Positions 35,582 through 45,246 of a stretch of 64,000 bases of DNA are shown here, in pieces. The DNA is taken from the NCBI RefSeq assembly GCF_902499555.1, contig NZ_CABVMM010000004.1:124001-188000 (forward strand). Direction: 5' to 3'. Under the pieces are notes generated by a model. It did not search any database. It was not told the origin of the DNA and saw only the letters and a program-made list of their open reading frames with translations. Source of the stretch: Mesonia oceanica. GTDB taxonomy: Bacteria; Bacteroidota; Bacteroidia; Flavobacteriales; Flavobacteriaceae. The translations under genes and the position numbers were made by a program. Each line of letters opens with the position of its first letter. Position 1 is the stretch's first letter.

Positions 35582-37687
35582 ATGAATTCCAATCCATTGC
35601 ACACTCCTATCGATTATTTAAAAGGCGTTGGGCCTAATCGTGCCGATTTACTTCGGAAAGAATTGGGGATTCATACTTACCAAGATCTGCTCAACTTTTT
35701 CCCTTATCGGTATATTGATAAGACCCATTATTATAAGATTAATGAAGTACAACGTAATTCGGCAGAAATTCAAGTGGTGGGTAAAATTGTTCACCTAAAA
35801 ACGGTTGCTCAAAAACGTGGCAAACGTTTGGTGGCCGATTTTGTAGATGAAACCGGTAAAATGGAACTGGTTTGGTTTCGTGGCCATAAATGGATTAAAG
35901 AAAGTATAAAACTTAACGAACCTTATGTAATCTTTGGGAAAGTAAACTGGTACAACGGCGTTTTCTCCATGCCCCACCCTGAAATGGAATTACTAAAAGA
36001 ACACGAAAAGCAAATGCGTGTGACTATGCAACCCATGTATAGTTCTACAGAAACTTTGAGTAAACGTGGAATTACCAATAGATTGGTTACCAAAATGATT
36101 CAGCAACTTTTTTTGGAAAACAAAAAAGGCTTTCTGGAAACTTTACCCGATTACCTTCGGAAAGAACTAAAGCTTATTTCTAAATCGGAAGCGCTTTTTA
36201 ATATCCACTTTCCACAATCCACTGAAAAACTGGCAAAAGCTCAATTTCGATTAAAATTTGAAGAACTGTTTTACATTCAGCTTCAACTGTTAATTAAAAA
36301 TATGCTGCGGAAGCAAAAAATCAAAGGTTTTGTTTTTGATCAGGTAGGTACTTATTTCAACGATTTTTACAAAAACCATCTTCCGTTCGATTTAACCAAT
36401 GCTCAAAAAAGGGTTATCAAAGAGATTAGGAACGATATGGGTTCCGGTGCTCAAATGAACCGCTTATTACAAGGTGATGTAGGATCAGGAAAAACGATTG
36501 TGGCTTTAATGACAGCTTTATTAGCTAAAGACAACGAATTTCAAGCATGTTTAATGGCTCCCACAGAAATCTTAGCTACACAACATTTCAATGGGCTTAG
36601 TGAGCTCTGTGAAAAAACAGACTTACAACTGGCCTTACTTACCGGGTCCAGTAAAACTTCAGAAAGAAAAATTATTCACGAACGCTTGGAGAATGGCGAA
36701 CTGGATATTCTTATTGGGACGCACGCCTTGCTGGAAGATAAAGTTCAGTTTAAAAATTTAGGATTAGCTATTATTGATGAGCAACATCGTTTTGGGGTTG
36801 CGCAACGTGCTAAATTGTGGAAGAAAAATGTTATCCCACCACATATTTTGGTCATGACGGCAACGCCTATTCCCAGAACTTTAGCGATGAGCTTATATGG
36901 TGATTTAGACATCTCTGTTATTGATGAACTTCCACCGGGAAGAAAACCGGTTAAAACAGTACACCGCTATGACAATAACCGGTTAAAAGTATTCGCTTTT
37001 ATTCGGGATGAAATAAAAAAAGGCAGGCAAGTTTATGTGGTTTATCCATTAATTCAAGAATCGGAAACAATGGATTATAAAGATTTGATGGATGGTTACG
37101 AAAGTATTGCCAGGGATTTCCCACAACCTGAGTTTCAAATTTCCATTGTTCACGGTCAAATGAAACCTGCTGATAAAGATTACGAAATGAATCGGTTTGC
37201 CAATGGCGAAACACAAATTATGGTCGCTACTACCGTAATTGAAGTAGGTGTAAACGTGCCCAACGCCAGTGTAATGATTATTGAAAGTGCCGAACGTTTT
37301 GGACTTTCGCAATTGCACCAATTGCGTGGACGTGTAGGTCGTGGTGCCGAGCAGAGTTTTTGTATTTTAATGACTGGCCACAAACTTTCTAATGACAGTA
37401 AAACCCGATTAGAAACGATGACGCAAACCAACGATGGTTTTCAAATTGCAGAAGTAGATTTAAAGCTCCGCGGACCGGGTGATCTCATGGGAACACAGCA
37501 AAGTGGGGTACTCAATTTAAAAATCGCAGATATTGTAAAAGATAATGATATTCTAAAAACAGCACGTTTTTATGCCATGCAATTGCTAAAAAATGATCCG
37601 AAGTTACAAATGGAAGAAAATAGGGTTGTTAACTACACTTATCAGCAAATTGCCAAAAATAAAACGCTTTGGAATTACATTAGTTAA
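35582..37687 (+). CDS. recG: ATP-dependent DNA helicase RecG
   Basis: This branch-migration helicase for stalled forks and recombination has 701 residues, the normal length. The N-terminal wedge/OB domain covers about 1-200 (PIDYLKGVGPNRADLLRKELGI at the start). Walker A is GDVGSGKTIVA near 297-307. The DEQH box (IIDEQHRFG) near 397 is characteristic of RecG, and TATPIPRTLAM follows. The second helicase domain has QLRGRVGRG and ends with the TRG-like region. A possible -7 box TATCTTCG lies at 35569-35576. The stop overlaps the next ATG by one base. Confidence 0.96.
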   Translation: MNSNPLHTPIDYLKGVGPNRADLLRKELGIHTYQDLLNFFPYRYIDKTHYYKINEVQRNSAEIQVVGKIVHLKTVAQKRGKRLVADFVDETGKMELVWFRGHKWIKESIKLNEPYVIFGKVNWYNGVFSMPHPEMELLKEHEKQMRVTMQPMYSSTETLSKRGITNRLVTKMIQQLFLENKKGFLETLPDYLRKELKLISKSEALFNIHFPQSTEKLAKAQFRLKFEELFYIQLQLLIKNMLRKQKIKGFVFDQVGTYFNDFYKNHLPFDLTNAQKRVIKEIRNDMGSGAQMNRLLQGDVGSGKTIVALMTALLAKDNEFQACLMAPTEILATQHFNGLSELCEKTDLQLALLTGSSKTSERKIIHERLENGELDILIGTHALLEDKVQFKNLGLAIIDEQHRFGVAQRAKLWKKNVIPPHILVMTATPIPRTLAMSLYGDLDISVIDELPPGRKPVKTVHRYDNNRLKVFAFIRDEIKKGRQVYVVYPLIQESETMDYKDLMDGYESIARDFPQPEFQISIVHGQMKPADKDYEMNRFANGETQIMVATTVIEVGVNVPNASVMIIESAERFGLSQLHQLRGRVGRGAEQSFCILMTGHKLSNDSKTRLETMTQTNDGFQIAEVDLKLRGPGDLMGTQQSGVLNLKIADIVKDNDILKTARFYAMQLLKNDPKLQMEENRVVNYTYQQIAKNKTLWNYIS

Positions 37688-38589
37688 TGAATAATTTTAT
37701 ACTTATTGGCCTTGCCATTTTGGCTGGGGTTGCTGCCCGAAAATTTAAAAGATTACCAGAAAATAGCTATGTAACAGTCAATTTCTGGGTGATATATATT
37801 GCCTTACCGGCAATCGCTTTAAAATACATTCCACAAATTGAATGGAATACAGAGCTGGTGATTCCCTTTGTGATGCCACTTGTGGTTTTTGGATTCAGTT
37901 TTATTTTTGTTGAAATCATTTCGCGTTTCATTCAGCTTAATGCCGCAACAAAAGCGGTACTGATTCTGTTAAGTGGTTTTGGGAACACTTCCTTTTTAGG
38001 TTTCCCACTTACCGAAGCTTATTATGGAAAAGATGGATTAGAGATAGCTATTCTCTGCGACCAAAGTTGTTTTTTAATCGTTTCCACCTTAGGCGTGATT
38101 ACAGCTGTAAAAGCAAGTACAGAAGGTAAATTTCATGTTTTAGCTATGATAAAAAAAGTATTTAGCTTCCCTCCTTTTCTAGCGTTTATTGCGGCATTTG
38201 TACTTCCACAGTTTTTAGACTTAAGTCCACTAGATTCCCTATTAGAAGCATTAAGTGTTACGTTAGTTCCGATGGCTTTATTTTCGGTAGGTTTACAACT
38301 TCAGCTAAAAGAATGGAAAAGCGATGTAAAACTTTTGAGTTTATCGTTAATGTATAAATTAGTATTAGCCCCACTAATAATTTTCAGCATTTTATATCTA
38401 TTGAATATTAATTCACTCACGGGAAAAGTAGCTGTTTTTGAAGCTTCCATGTCACCTATGGTTACTCCTACCATTATTGCTACTCAATATGGACTAAATC
38501 CGAAATTGGCGAATTTAATTCTAAGTATTGGAATAATTCTAGGTTTCTTTTCAACTTTTATTTGGTCTGAGATAATTCAGTTTTTATAA
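37687..38589 (+). CDS. AEC-family transporter (auxin efflux carrier-like)
   Basis: This inner-membrane protein of 300 residues has about ten hydrophobic helices and the internal two-fold design of the AEC/PIN-like family: GLAILAGVAARKFKRLPE at the start, LLSGFGNTSFLGFPLTEAYYG in the middle and VFEASMSPMVTPTIIATQYGL near the end. Members carry organic acids or amino acids such as malate, but the substrate here is unknown. It overlaps recG by one base and is convergent with the DUF6265 gene. Confidence 0.88.
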   Translation: MNNFILIGLAILAGVAARKFKRLPENSYVTVNFWVIYIALPAIALKYIPQIEWNTELVIPFVMPLVVFGFSFIFVEIISRFIQLNAATKAVLILLSGFGNTSFLGFPLTEAYYGKDGLEIAILCDQSCFLIVSTLGVITAVKASTEGKFHVLAMIKKVFSFPPFLAFIAAFVLPQFLDLSPLDSLLEALSVTLVPMALFSVGLQLQLKEWKSDVKLLSLSLMYKLVLAPLIIFSILYLLNINSLTGKVAVFEASMSPMVTPTIIATQYGLNPKLANLILSIGIILGFFSTFIWSEIIQFL

Positions 38590-38592
38590 TTT

Positions 38593-39030
38593 TTATTCTT
38601 TCTCAAAAATAAAATCGATTGAATTTTCATCATCAGCAATAGTCGCTTTTAGCTGTTCATCTATTAATTCATAAGAAATAACTTTCGGAAATTCATTGGA
38701 AAGGTTTTCTACAGTAAAACTTTTTGATGTTTGATTGCTAAGGGAAAATTTAACTACATCGTCGTGAACACCTCTAACGGTTAAATTCCATTTTCCTTCT
38801 TCCTTAAGCAAGCTTAGGTTTTCTTTAAAAACGGTATCTTTTTTAACCAAAGTAAAGCCTAAACCTTCATACTTTTCAGCTGAAATTTTTTGCCATTGCT
38901 CATAGGTTTGCTCTGAGGCTTTTCCGTTGGTTCTTATCCAGTCCCCAACAAGCCAGTCGAAATTCCTTGAAGTATCCCCACAACTATATAGAAATAAACA
39001 GCAACTTATTATTAATAAATGTTTTTTCAT
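38593..39030 (-). CDS. DUF6265-type lipoprotein
   Basis: This is a 145-residue predicted lipoprotein (signal MKKHLLIISCCLFLYSC, Cys17) of unknown function. The N-terminal motif FDWLVGDWIRTNGKASEQTYEQW and a lipocalin-like run of strands match the DUF6265 family. Members may bind small hydrophobic ligands, but that is inference from the fold pattern. It is a single gene, transcribed away from pheT. Confidence 0.78.
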   Translation of the reverse strand: MKKHLLIISCCLFLYSCGDTSRNFDWLVGDWIRTNGKASEQTYEQWQKISAEKYEGLGFTLVKKDTVFKENLSLLKEEGKWNLTVRGVHDDVVKFSLSNQTSKSFTVENLSNEFPKVISYELIDEQLKATIADDENSIDFIFEKE

Positions 39031-39111
39031 AGGCTTCTAGTATACCTGAAATTTACATAAAATCTTTATAAGTTACTATTTTAAGAATCTTAGATTTTGC
39101 CAAATTAATAG

Positions 39112-39119
39112 TATCTTTG
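39112..39119 (+). promoter_or_regulatory. -7 promoter box of pheT
   Basis: TATCTTTG is an exact TAnnTTTG match. It lies 52 nt before the pheT ATG. The nearest TTTG is only 12 nt upstream, so the -33 element is unclear. Confidence 0.5.
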
Positions 39120-39171
39120 CCGCTTTATAAAGAAAAAGCGCATTGTTTTTCTATTGAAAAAATAAATTTTA

Positions 39172-41598
39172 ATGAAGATTTCTTATAACTGGTTAAAGCA
39201 GTTTATTAAAACCGATTGGGAAGCAGAAAAAACCGGAGAACTTTTAACAGATCTTGGTTTAGAAGTTGAGGGAATAGACACTTTTGAGTCGGTTAAAGGT
39301 GGTTTAGAAGGAATTGTGGTAGGTCACGTGCTTACCTGTGATAAACATCCTAACGCAGATCGTTTAAATATCACTACTGTTGATATAGGCGATGGAAATC
39401 CTGTACAAATTGTTTGCGGGGCTCCCAATGTGGCTGCAGGACAAAAAGTCCCTGTAGCGACGGTTGGTACTACTCTTTATGATGATAAGCAAGAGCCTTG
39501 GAAGATTAAGAAAGGAAAGATTCGTGGTGAAGTAAGTAACGGAATGATTTGCGCCGAAGACGAATTAGGTCTTGGTAAAAGTCATGACGGTATTATGGTT
39601 CTGGCGGAAGATTTAAAGCCAGGAACGCCAGTTAAAGAAGTTTTCGATGTAGAATCTGATCAGGTTTTCGAAATTGGCTTAACCCCTAATCGGGCAGATG
39701 CAATGAGTCATTATGGAGTAGCAAGGGATTTAAAAGCAGGTTTACTTCAGCAGGAAATAAATACTCCCTTAGATACACCATCGGTAAGTAATTTTCACGT
39801 TGAAAATAGAAGCAGAAGAATCGCTATCGAAGTGGAAAATTATGATTTGGCACCACGCTATTGCGGCGTGACCATTTCTGGAGTTAAAGTAGCAGCTTCT
39901 CCGGCTTGGCTTCAAAACAGATTAAAAGCAATTGGAATTACGCCTAAAAACAATGTAGTAGATGTCACCAATTATGTGTTACATGAACTAGGGCAACCTT
40001 TACATGCTTTTGATGCCGATTATATTACCGATAATAAAATTAAGGTGAAAACACTTCCTAAAGGGACAAAATTCACCACCTTAGATGAAGTTGAACGAGA
40101 GCTTCACGAAGAAGATTTAATGATTTGTGATGCTGAAAAACCACTTTGCATCGCTGGTGTTTTCGGAGGACTGCATTCCGGAGTCACCCAAAAAACGAGT
40201 ACCGTATTTTTAGAAAGTGCTTATTTTAATCCGGTGAGTGTTCGTAAAACCGCAAAACGCCACGGTTTAAATACTGATGCCTCATTTAGGTTTGAAAGAG
40301 GAATCGACCCTAACATCACTAAATATGCTTTACGTAGAGCGGCTTTATTAATTCAAAAAACAGCCGGTGGAGTTGTCACTAGTGACATTGATGATGTTTA
40401 TCCAAAGAAAATTGAAGACTTTCAAGTATTCTTAACTTTCGACAGAATTAATAGCCTAATTGGGCAAGAGATCCAACCGGAAATAATCAAGTCAATATTA
40501 GCTTCGTTAGATATTCGAGTAAATAATGTAACTGAAAGCGGTATGGGACTTACTATTCCTGCTTATCGGGTAGATGTACAACGCGAAGTAGATGTAATTG
40601 AAGAAATTCTTCGTGTATATGGATACAATAATATAGAATTCAATGAGAAGTTAAATGCTTCCATTTCAAATTCAAGCAGATTCGAAGATTACCGTTTACA
40701 GAATATCATTGCTGATCAATTAGTAGGGCAAGGTTTCTATGAAACGATGGCCAACTCTTTAACTACAAAAGACTATATTGAACTTAGTGATGGATTGCAA
40801 GAAACGCATAATGTACAAATGCTTAACCCACTAAGTCAAGATTTAGCAGTAATGCGCCAATCATTGTTATTTAGTGGTTTAGAAGCTATAGCTTATAACA
40901 TTAACAGAAAAAATAATAATCTCAAGTTTTTTGAATTTGGGAAAACCTATCATCATTTTCCTTCTGGAAGAGAAGAACAAAAACATTTATCCCTCCTCAT
41001 CAGTGGAAATAGAAATACTGAACGTTGGAATTCTATTCCTAAGAAAAGTGATTTCTTTTTTGCTAAGGGTACGGTCTCTTCAGTTTTACAGAAGTTAGGC
41101 TTAAATCAGCTTCAATATACACCTACCACTAGTGACTTATTTTCAGAAGGTTTAAGCATTTCTACCAGAAAAAAGAAAATCGTAGATTTTGGAGTGGTTA
41201 AAAAAGCAATTTTAAAGAAATTTGATATTGAGCAAGAAGTTATCTATGCCGATTTTAACTGGGATTTGATTATTGAATTTGTTCAACAACATAAAACCGA
41301 ATTCAGGGATATTCCTAAATATCCTTCAGTAAGAAGAGACTTTGCTTTGCTATTAGATGAAAAAGTAAGTTTTAGTGATATTTATGATATTGCAACAAAA
41401 GCAGAAAGAAAAGTTTTAAAAGATGTTGAATTATTTGATGTTTATCAAGGAAAAAACCTTCCAGAAGGAAAGAAAAGTTACGCAGTGAGCTTTACTTTTT
41501 TAGATGAAAACAAAACCTTAACAGATAAACAAGTAGATAAAATAATGAGTAAACTTCAGCAACAATTTGAAAAACAATTAGGAGCTAGTTTACGATAG
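39172..41598 (+). CDS. pheT: Phenylalanine--tRNA ligase beta subunit
   Basis: This is the beta chain of the alpha2-beta2 enzyme that charges tRNA-Phe. Its 808 residues are the usual bacterial length. Domains in order are the EMAP/tRNA-binding domain (about 40-150, VVGHVLTCDKHPNADRLNITTVDIG), the B3/B4 editing domain (about 210-400, containing the HELGQPLHAFDAD motif), B5 (about 405-480, ending DVIEEILRVYGYNNI), the catalytic-like fold, and the C-terminal anticodon-binding FDX domain (KYPSVRRDFALLLDE). pheS is not in the window, so the two genes are not adjacent, as is often the case in Bacteroidetes. Confidence 0.97.
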   Translation: MKISYNWLKQFIKTDWEAEKTGELLTDLGLEVEGIDTFESVKGGLEGIVVGHVLTCDKHPNADRLNITTVDIGDGNPVQIVCGAPNVAAGQKVPVATVGTTLYDDKQEPWKIKKGKIRGEVSNGMICAEDELGLGKSHDGIMVLAEDLKPGTPVKEVFDVESDQVFEIGLTPNRADAMSHYGVARDLKAGLLQQEINTPLDTPSVSNFHVENRSRRIAIEVENYDLAPRYCGVTISGVKVAASPAWLQNRLKAIGITPKNNVVDVTNYVLHELGQPLHAFDADYITDNKIKVKTLPKGTKFTTLDEVERELHEEDLMICDAEKPLCIAGVFGGLHSGVTQKTSTVFLESAYFNPVSVRKTAKRHGLNTDASFRFERGIDPNITKYALRRAALLIQKTAGGVVTSDIDDVYPKKIEDFQVFLTFDRINSLIGQEIQPEIIKSILASLDIRVNNVTESGMGLTIPAYRVDVQREVDVIEEILRVYGYNNIEFNEKLNASISNSSRFEDYRLQNIIADQLVGQGFYETMANSLTTKDYIELSDGLQETHNVQMLNPLSQDLAVMRQSLLFSGLEAIAYNINRKNNNLKFFEFGKTYHHFPSGREEQKHLSLLISGNRNTERWNSIPKKSDFFFAKGTVSSVLQKLGLNQLQYTPTTSDLFSEGLSISTRKKKIVDFGVVKKAILKKFDIEQEVIYADFNWDLIIEFVQQHKTEFRDIPKYPSVRRDFALLLDEKVSFSDIYDIATKAERKVLKDVELFDVYQGKNLPEGKKSYAVSFTFLDENKTLTDKQVDKIMSKLQQQFEKQLGASLR

Positions 41599-41619
41599 TT
41601 TTATTTAATATTTTTTTTT

Positions 41620-41652
41620 AAAACCGGATACTTTATAGTATTCGGTTTTTTT
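41620..41652 (+). terminator. Terminator of pheT
   Basis: A hairpin (AAAACCG-G-ATACT / AGTAT-T-CGGTTTT) followed by a T run lies 22 nt after the pheT stop. Confidence 0.85.
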
Positions 41653-41693
41653 ATTTTATAAATCTCGCTAACTTTAGATTTAAATTTCTTAAA

Positions 41694-42122
41694 ATGAATA
41701 AAGAAGCTATAAAGAAAATTGCTGAAGAGCTTATCCCTGTTCATAAATTTCTCGGTCTAAAAATAATTGAACTTCAAAAAGGTTATGTAAAAGTAAAAGT
41801 ACCCTACAGGCCTGAAGTAGTAGGAGATTTTAGAAACAACTACTGGCACGGCGGTATGCTTGCCACGGTGATGGACTCAGTTGGGGGAATTGTAGGTAGC
41901 ACCTATAGTAGTTCTACCAAAGATAAAATGGCCACTATTGATTTACGCGTAGATTACCTTACTGCTGCAAAAAGTAAAACCATTATTGTAGAAGGTGAAT
42001 TAGTGAGGCTCGGAAAACGGATTATGGTAACCCGAATGAAAACTTATATAGAAGGGGAAGATCAATTGATTGCCGAAGGAAAAGGGGTTTATAGTTTTAT
42101 AAGAACTAAAAAAATTGAATAA
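41694..42122 (+). CDS. PaaI-type hotdog-fold thioesterase
   Basis: The 142-residue acyl-CoA thioesterase-like enzyme is a single hotdog domain. The motif NYWHGGMLATVMDSVGGIVG (about 44-63) is the HGG-x-hh-x-h-x-D motif of the PaaI subfamily, with the central aspartate as catalytic candidate. Strands DLRVDYLTAAKSKTIIVEGE follow. The substrate cannot be told from sequence. The gene stands alone between pheT and the convergent fasciclin gene. Confidence 0.88.
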   Translation: MNKEAIKKIAEELIPVHKFLGLKIIELQKGYVKVKVPYRPEVVGDFRNNYWHGGMLATVMDSVGGIVGSTYSSSTKDKMATIDLRVDYLTAAKSKTIIVEGELVRLGKRIMVTRMKTYIEGEDQLIAEGKGVYSFIRTKKIE

Positions 42123-42149
42123 AAAAAGCCGACAAATTTCTTCGCCGGC
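42121..42149 (-). terminator. Terminator of the fasciclin gene
   Basis: An imperfect stem (GCCGAC / GCCGGC, one mismatch) with a seven-T run on the minus strand lies just past the fasciclin gene stop. It also abuts the thioesterase stop. Confidence 0.55.
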
Positions 42150-42179
42150 AATATTTTAATATAAAGTAAAATTTTCTTT

Positions 42180-42695
42180 TTATCGGTTTCTTGCGGGTAA
42201 TAGCACTTTATCTATTTTATGATAAATAACATTTCCTTGAGATAAGTCTGGCTCAGAAACGCTTGCTACCCTTCCTAAATTATCTACTACAAAGATATCA
42301 CCATTTGAATTCTCAGAGACAGTTAATGTTGTTCCTTCTAGAGTTTTTAACATGGCTCTTCCTCCTTTTTCTTTTATCAAGGCTTTTAAGTCACTTGATT
42401 TCAAATTACCTTGTACTACATGATAATAAACTGTTGATCTTAATTTTGAATCTGAAGGCATTTCCACATACTTTTCAGTACTCAAATTTTCGAAAGCCGC
42501 ATTCGTAGGTGTGAAAACAGTCAATTTATCACCATTAAAGAAATCACCTGTATTTACACTCATCGCTTTAGAAAATGTTTCTAAATCATTTCCTTCAAAA
42601 ACAGATGATTTTGCATCCGACTGTGCTTGAGAAGAGTAACTAATAAATAATATCGCTATCAAGCTAATTTTAAAAAAGTAGTTTAATGTTTTCAT
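42180..42695 (-). CDS. Fasciclin-domain exported protein
   Basis: This is a 171-residue exported protein with one FAS1 domain. From the ATG at 42695 it begins with a clean signal peptide (MKTLNYFFKISLIAILFIS, cleavage after SQAQ). The longer frame to 42716 only adds seven residues ahead of it. The FAS1 landmarks are LTVFTPTNAAFENLS (H1 box) and YHVVQGNLKSSDL with a final NVIYHKIDKVLLP (H2 box). Fasciclin proteins mediate adhesion or matrix contacts; the partner here is unknown. The gene has its own terminator. Confidence 0.88.
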   Translation of the reverse strand: MKTLNYFFKISLIAILFISYSSQAQSDAKSSVFEGNDLETFSKAMSVNTGDFFNGDKLTVFTPTNAAFENLSTEKYVEMPSDSKLRSTVYYHVVQGNLKSSDLKALIKEKGGRAMLKTLEGTTLTVSENSNGDIFVVDNLGRVASVSEPDLSQGNVIYHKIDKVLLPARNR

Positions 42696-42850
42696 AATTG
42701 GGTTTTGGGTTATCAATTTAACGAATTTAATAATTTTAATGAAACATTCTTAATTTTTTTCTAAAATATATTTGACTAACACTTTTGTTAAACTTTAATT
42801 CATAGCAAATTAGCTTTTAATTATTATTTATTTTAGTGAAAAAGAATGAG

Positions 42851-43573
42851 ATGAATTGGGCTAAAATTAATGTAGAAAAACAGCTAATTAAAGCTAGAAA
42901 TAAAAAAATTACAGAAGAAGGTTTACTCCATCAAGTAAAGAAAATCCTAGAGCAGGATGAAAAAAAAGAAAACGAAATTCTTAAAAAAATCGAAGAAAAT
43001 GATGGGCAGTCTATCAGTAATGATTTTAATTTTGAATTATTAGAAAGTGATAAAATTTATCACATAGAGCAGATTAAAAATATTTGCATTACTTACCGGC
43101 TACGTTTTTTAAATTCTCATTACTTTAAAGCAGAATTACCTTATGAAGCAATTCAACAAATAAAACAACTTCAAAAAAAGCATCAAATTACCCTATCGGG
43201 ACTAAAAATTATTGCTCCCTCAAAATCCTTTCGACTTGAAAACGCAGACGATCCACTTCTCTTCGCTCCTATTGGTAACGATTATTACTATCTCATCCAT
43301 AAATGGGGAAACGATCTGCATCCACTAAGAAAATTATATGCTTGGCCATTTAAAAGTTTAGAAAATTTAATCCTCTTAATTATAGCTTTAAGTATTGGCA
43401 TTACTGCTCTTTTACCTGATGATCTTTTTTCTAAAAACCAAACTACCGCGGAGTTTATCATGATAGCCTTTTTTATGGTAAAATGGATTGGCGGAATGGC
43501 CATTTTCTACGGTTTTAAAAAAGGAAAAAACTTTAACAGTGCCATTTGGAACAGTAAATACTATAACGCTTAA
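42851..43573 (+). CDS. Hypothetical protein with two C-terminal membrane helices
   Basis: I do not recognise this 240-residue protein. The N-terminal 60 residues are highly charged and helical (IEKNDGQ-type coiled coil). A compact middle region with LKIIAPSKSFRLENADDPLLFAPIGNDYYYLIHKWGNDLHPLRK as spaced conserved-looking aromatic pieces follows, then two hydrophobic helices at about 172-190 and 203-222. The frame opens at a GTG (42836), but that codon overlaps a TATTTTAG sequence resembling a -7 box, so I prefer the ATG at 42851. It is a single gene between fasciclin and lysA. The charged N-domain is probably cytoplasmic. Confidence 0.7.
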   Translation: MNWAKINVEKQLIKARNKKITEEGLLHQVKKILEQDEKKENEILKKIEENDGQSISNDFNFELLESDKIYHIEQIKNICITYRLRFLNSHYFKAELPYEAIQQIKQLQKKHQITLSGLKIIAPSKSFRLENADDPLLFAPIGNDYYYLIHKWGNDLHPLRKLYAWPFKSLENLILLIIALSIGITALLPDDLFSKNQTTAEFIMIAFFMVKWIGGMAIFYGFKKGKNFNSAIWNSKYYNA

Positions 43574-43682
43574 CATAAAATAGTTATTAAAAAGAGGAAC
43601 AATATAGATTGCCAATTTTTTATTCGCTTTGAAATAAATGACTTTATCAATTTAAAACTCTCAAAAAAATTAAAAAAGTGAG

Positions 43683-43690
43683 TATTTTCG
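43683..43690 (+). promoter_or_regulatory. Possible -7 promoter box of lysA
   Basis: TATTTTCG differs from TAnnTTTG at one base and lies 36 nt before the lysA ATG. I see no lysine-riboswitch-like structure in the 153-nt upstream spacer. Confidence 0.4.
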
Positions 43691-43726
43691 CATTTTTAAA
43701 ATTCTATAGATTAATCCTATTTACGA

Positions 43727-44932
43727 ATGAAAAACAAAGACCTTTTACAGATTTCAAAAGATTTTGGTAGTCCAGTTTATGTATATGATAGCGAAAAAAT
43801 TGTTGCTCAATATAAACGCTTAACCAATGCTTTTAAACAGGTAAAGAAGGTCAAAATAAATTATGCGGTAAAAGCGCTTTCAAACATTAGCATTCTTAAA
43901 TTACTTACTAAATGCGGGAGTGGTTTAGACACCGTTTCTATTCAAGAAGTGAAATTGGGATTAAGAACGGGGATCGCTCCTGAAAAAATTATTTTCACAC
44001 CCAACGGGGTTTCTATTCAAGAAATTGAAGAAGCCGTAAAATTAGGAGTACAGATAAATATAGATAACCTTTCTGTTTTAGAAAAATTTGGAACTATTCA
44101 TCCTAAAGTTCCGGTTTGTATCCGAATAAACCCCCATGTAATGGCGGGTGGAAACACTAATATTTCCGTAGGTCATATTGATTCTAAATTTGGTATTTCA
44201 ATTCATCAAATGCCTCATTTATTAAGAATCGTAGAAAACACAGGAATGAATATTAACGGTATTCACATGCATACCGGAAGTGATATTCTAGATGTAGAAG
44301 TTTTCTTATACGCTTCTGAAATTTTATTTGAAGCTGCCGAAAATTTTAAAAATCTAGAATTTATAGATTTTGGTAGTGGTTTTAAAGTTCCTTACCATGA
44401 AAACGATATTGAAACGAATATTGAAGAATTTGGCAAAAAATTAAGTAAACGCTTTAATGAATTCTGCAAAAAATACGGCAAAGAATTAACCCTTTCTTTT
44501 GAACCTGGAAAATTCTTAGTGAGTGAATCAGGGTATTTTTTAGTGAAAGTGAATTCTGTAAAACAAACGACTTCTACTGTTTTTGCACAAGTTGATTCTG
44601 GATTTAACCACTTTATTAGACCTATGTTTTACGGTTCTAAACACGAAGTTATAAATATTAGCCACCCTACTAAACACAAACGTTTCTATTCGGTGGTAGG
44701 TTACATTTGTGAAACCGATACCTTTGCCAATAACAAACGTATTGCAGAGATAAGTGAAGGGGATATTTTAGCTTTTAAAAATGCTGGGGCTTATTGTTTC
44801 TCGATGGCCAGTAACTACAATTCAAGATTTAGACCTGCTGAGGTATTATGGCATAATGGAGAAGCTAAATTGATTAGAAAACGGGAAACATTTGAAGATT
44901 TAATTGCAAATCAAGTGGAAATTGAACTTTAG
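43727..44932 (+). CDS. lysA: Diaminopimelate decarboxylase
   Basis: This PLP enzyme catalyses the last step of lysine synthesis, meso-diaminopimelate to lysine plus CO2. The 401 residues comprise an alanine-racemase-like barrel with Lys49 in NYAVKAL as the PLP lysine, HMHTGSDILD (the HxGS motif), a glycine-rich phosphate loop (DFGSGF) and EPGKFLV. The C-terminal beta domain has YICETDTFANN (active-site Cys) and NAGAYCFSMASNYNSR. There is no aspartokinase fusion. It stands alone, followed by a DUF2007 gene on the same strand. Confidence 0.95.
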   Translation: MKNKDLLQISKDFGSPVYVYDSEKIVAQYKRLTNAFKQVKKVKINYAVKALSNISILKLLTKCGSGLDTVSIQEVKLGLRTGIAPEKIIFTPNGVSIQEIEEAVKLGVQINIDNLSVLEKFGTIHPKVPVCIRINPHVMAGGNTNISVGHIDSKFGISIHQMPHLLRIVENTGMNINGIHMHTGSDILDVEVFLYASEILFEAAENFKNLEFIDFGSGFKVPYHENDIETNIEEFGKKLSKRFNEFCKKYGKELTLSFEPGKFLVSESGYFLVKVNSVKQTTSTVFAQVDSGFNHFIRPMFYGSKHEVINISHPTKHKRFYSVVGYICETDTFANNKRIAEISEGDILAFKNAGAYCFSMASNYNSRFRPAEVLWHNGEAKLIRKRETFEDLIANQVEIEL

Positions 44933-45000
44933 TTAATTTCAGCATAAATGAATTAACTTTTTAAATTGAAAGATGTATTTTTAGGATAAAATTATAAGTC

Positions 45001-45246
45001 ATGAGTACAGAAAATTCAACCTATCAAAATGTTTATACCGGCTCAGAAGTCAATGTACAATATTTACAAGAATTATTTCATAAAGCAGGTATAGACTCTA
45101 TTTCTAAAAATAATTTTGAATCTGGTTTACGCGCAGGATTTGGTGGAGGTTTACCAGGACAAGTTCAATTACAGGCAAAAAAATCACATTATGATGAAGC
45201 CTTAAGAATTGTGGAAGCTACTTTTCCTGAACATACAGAAAAATAG
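45001..45246 (+). CDS. DUF2007-type small protein
   Basis: This 81-residue cytoplasmic protein carries the DUF2007 fold: VYTGSEVNVQYLQELFHKAGID near the start, a central variable loop with FGGGLPGQVQL, and DEALRIVEATF near the end. Members are called putative signal-transducing proteins because the ferredoxin-like fold resembles PII-type regulators, but no partner is established. It lies 68 nt after lysA and ends in a large palindromic terminator. Confidence 0.82.
   Translation: MSTENSTYQNVYTGSEVNVQYLQELFHKAGIDSISKNNFESGLRAGFGGGLPGQVQLQAKKSHYDEALRIVEATFPEHTEK

Noticed and set aside
43574..43726. Lysine riboswitch before lysA
   Set aside because: The 153-nt spacer is AT-rich and shows none of the expected multi-stem structure.
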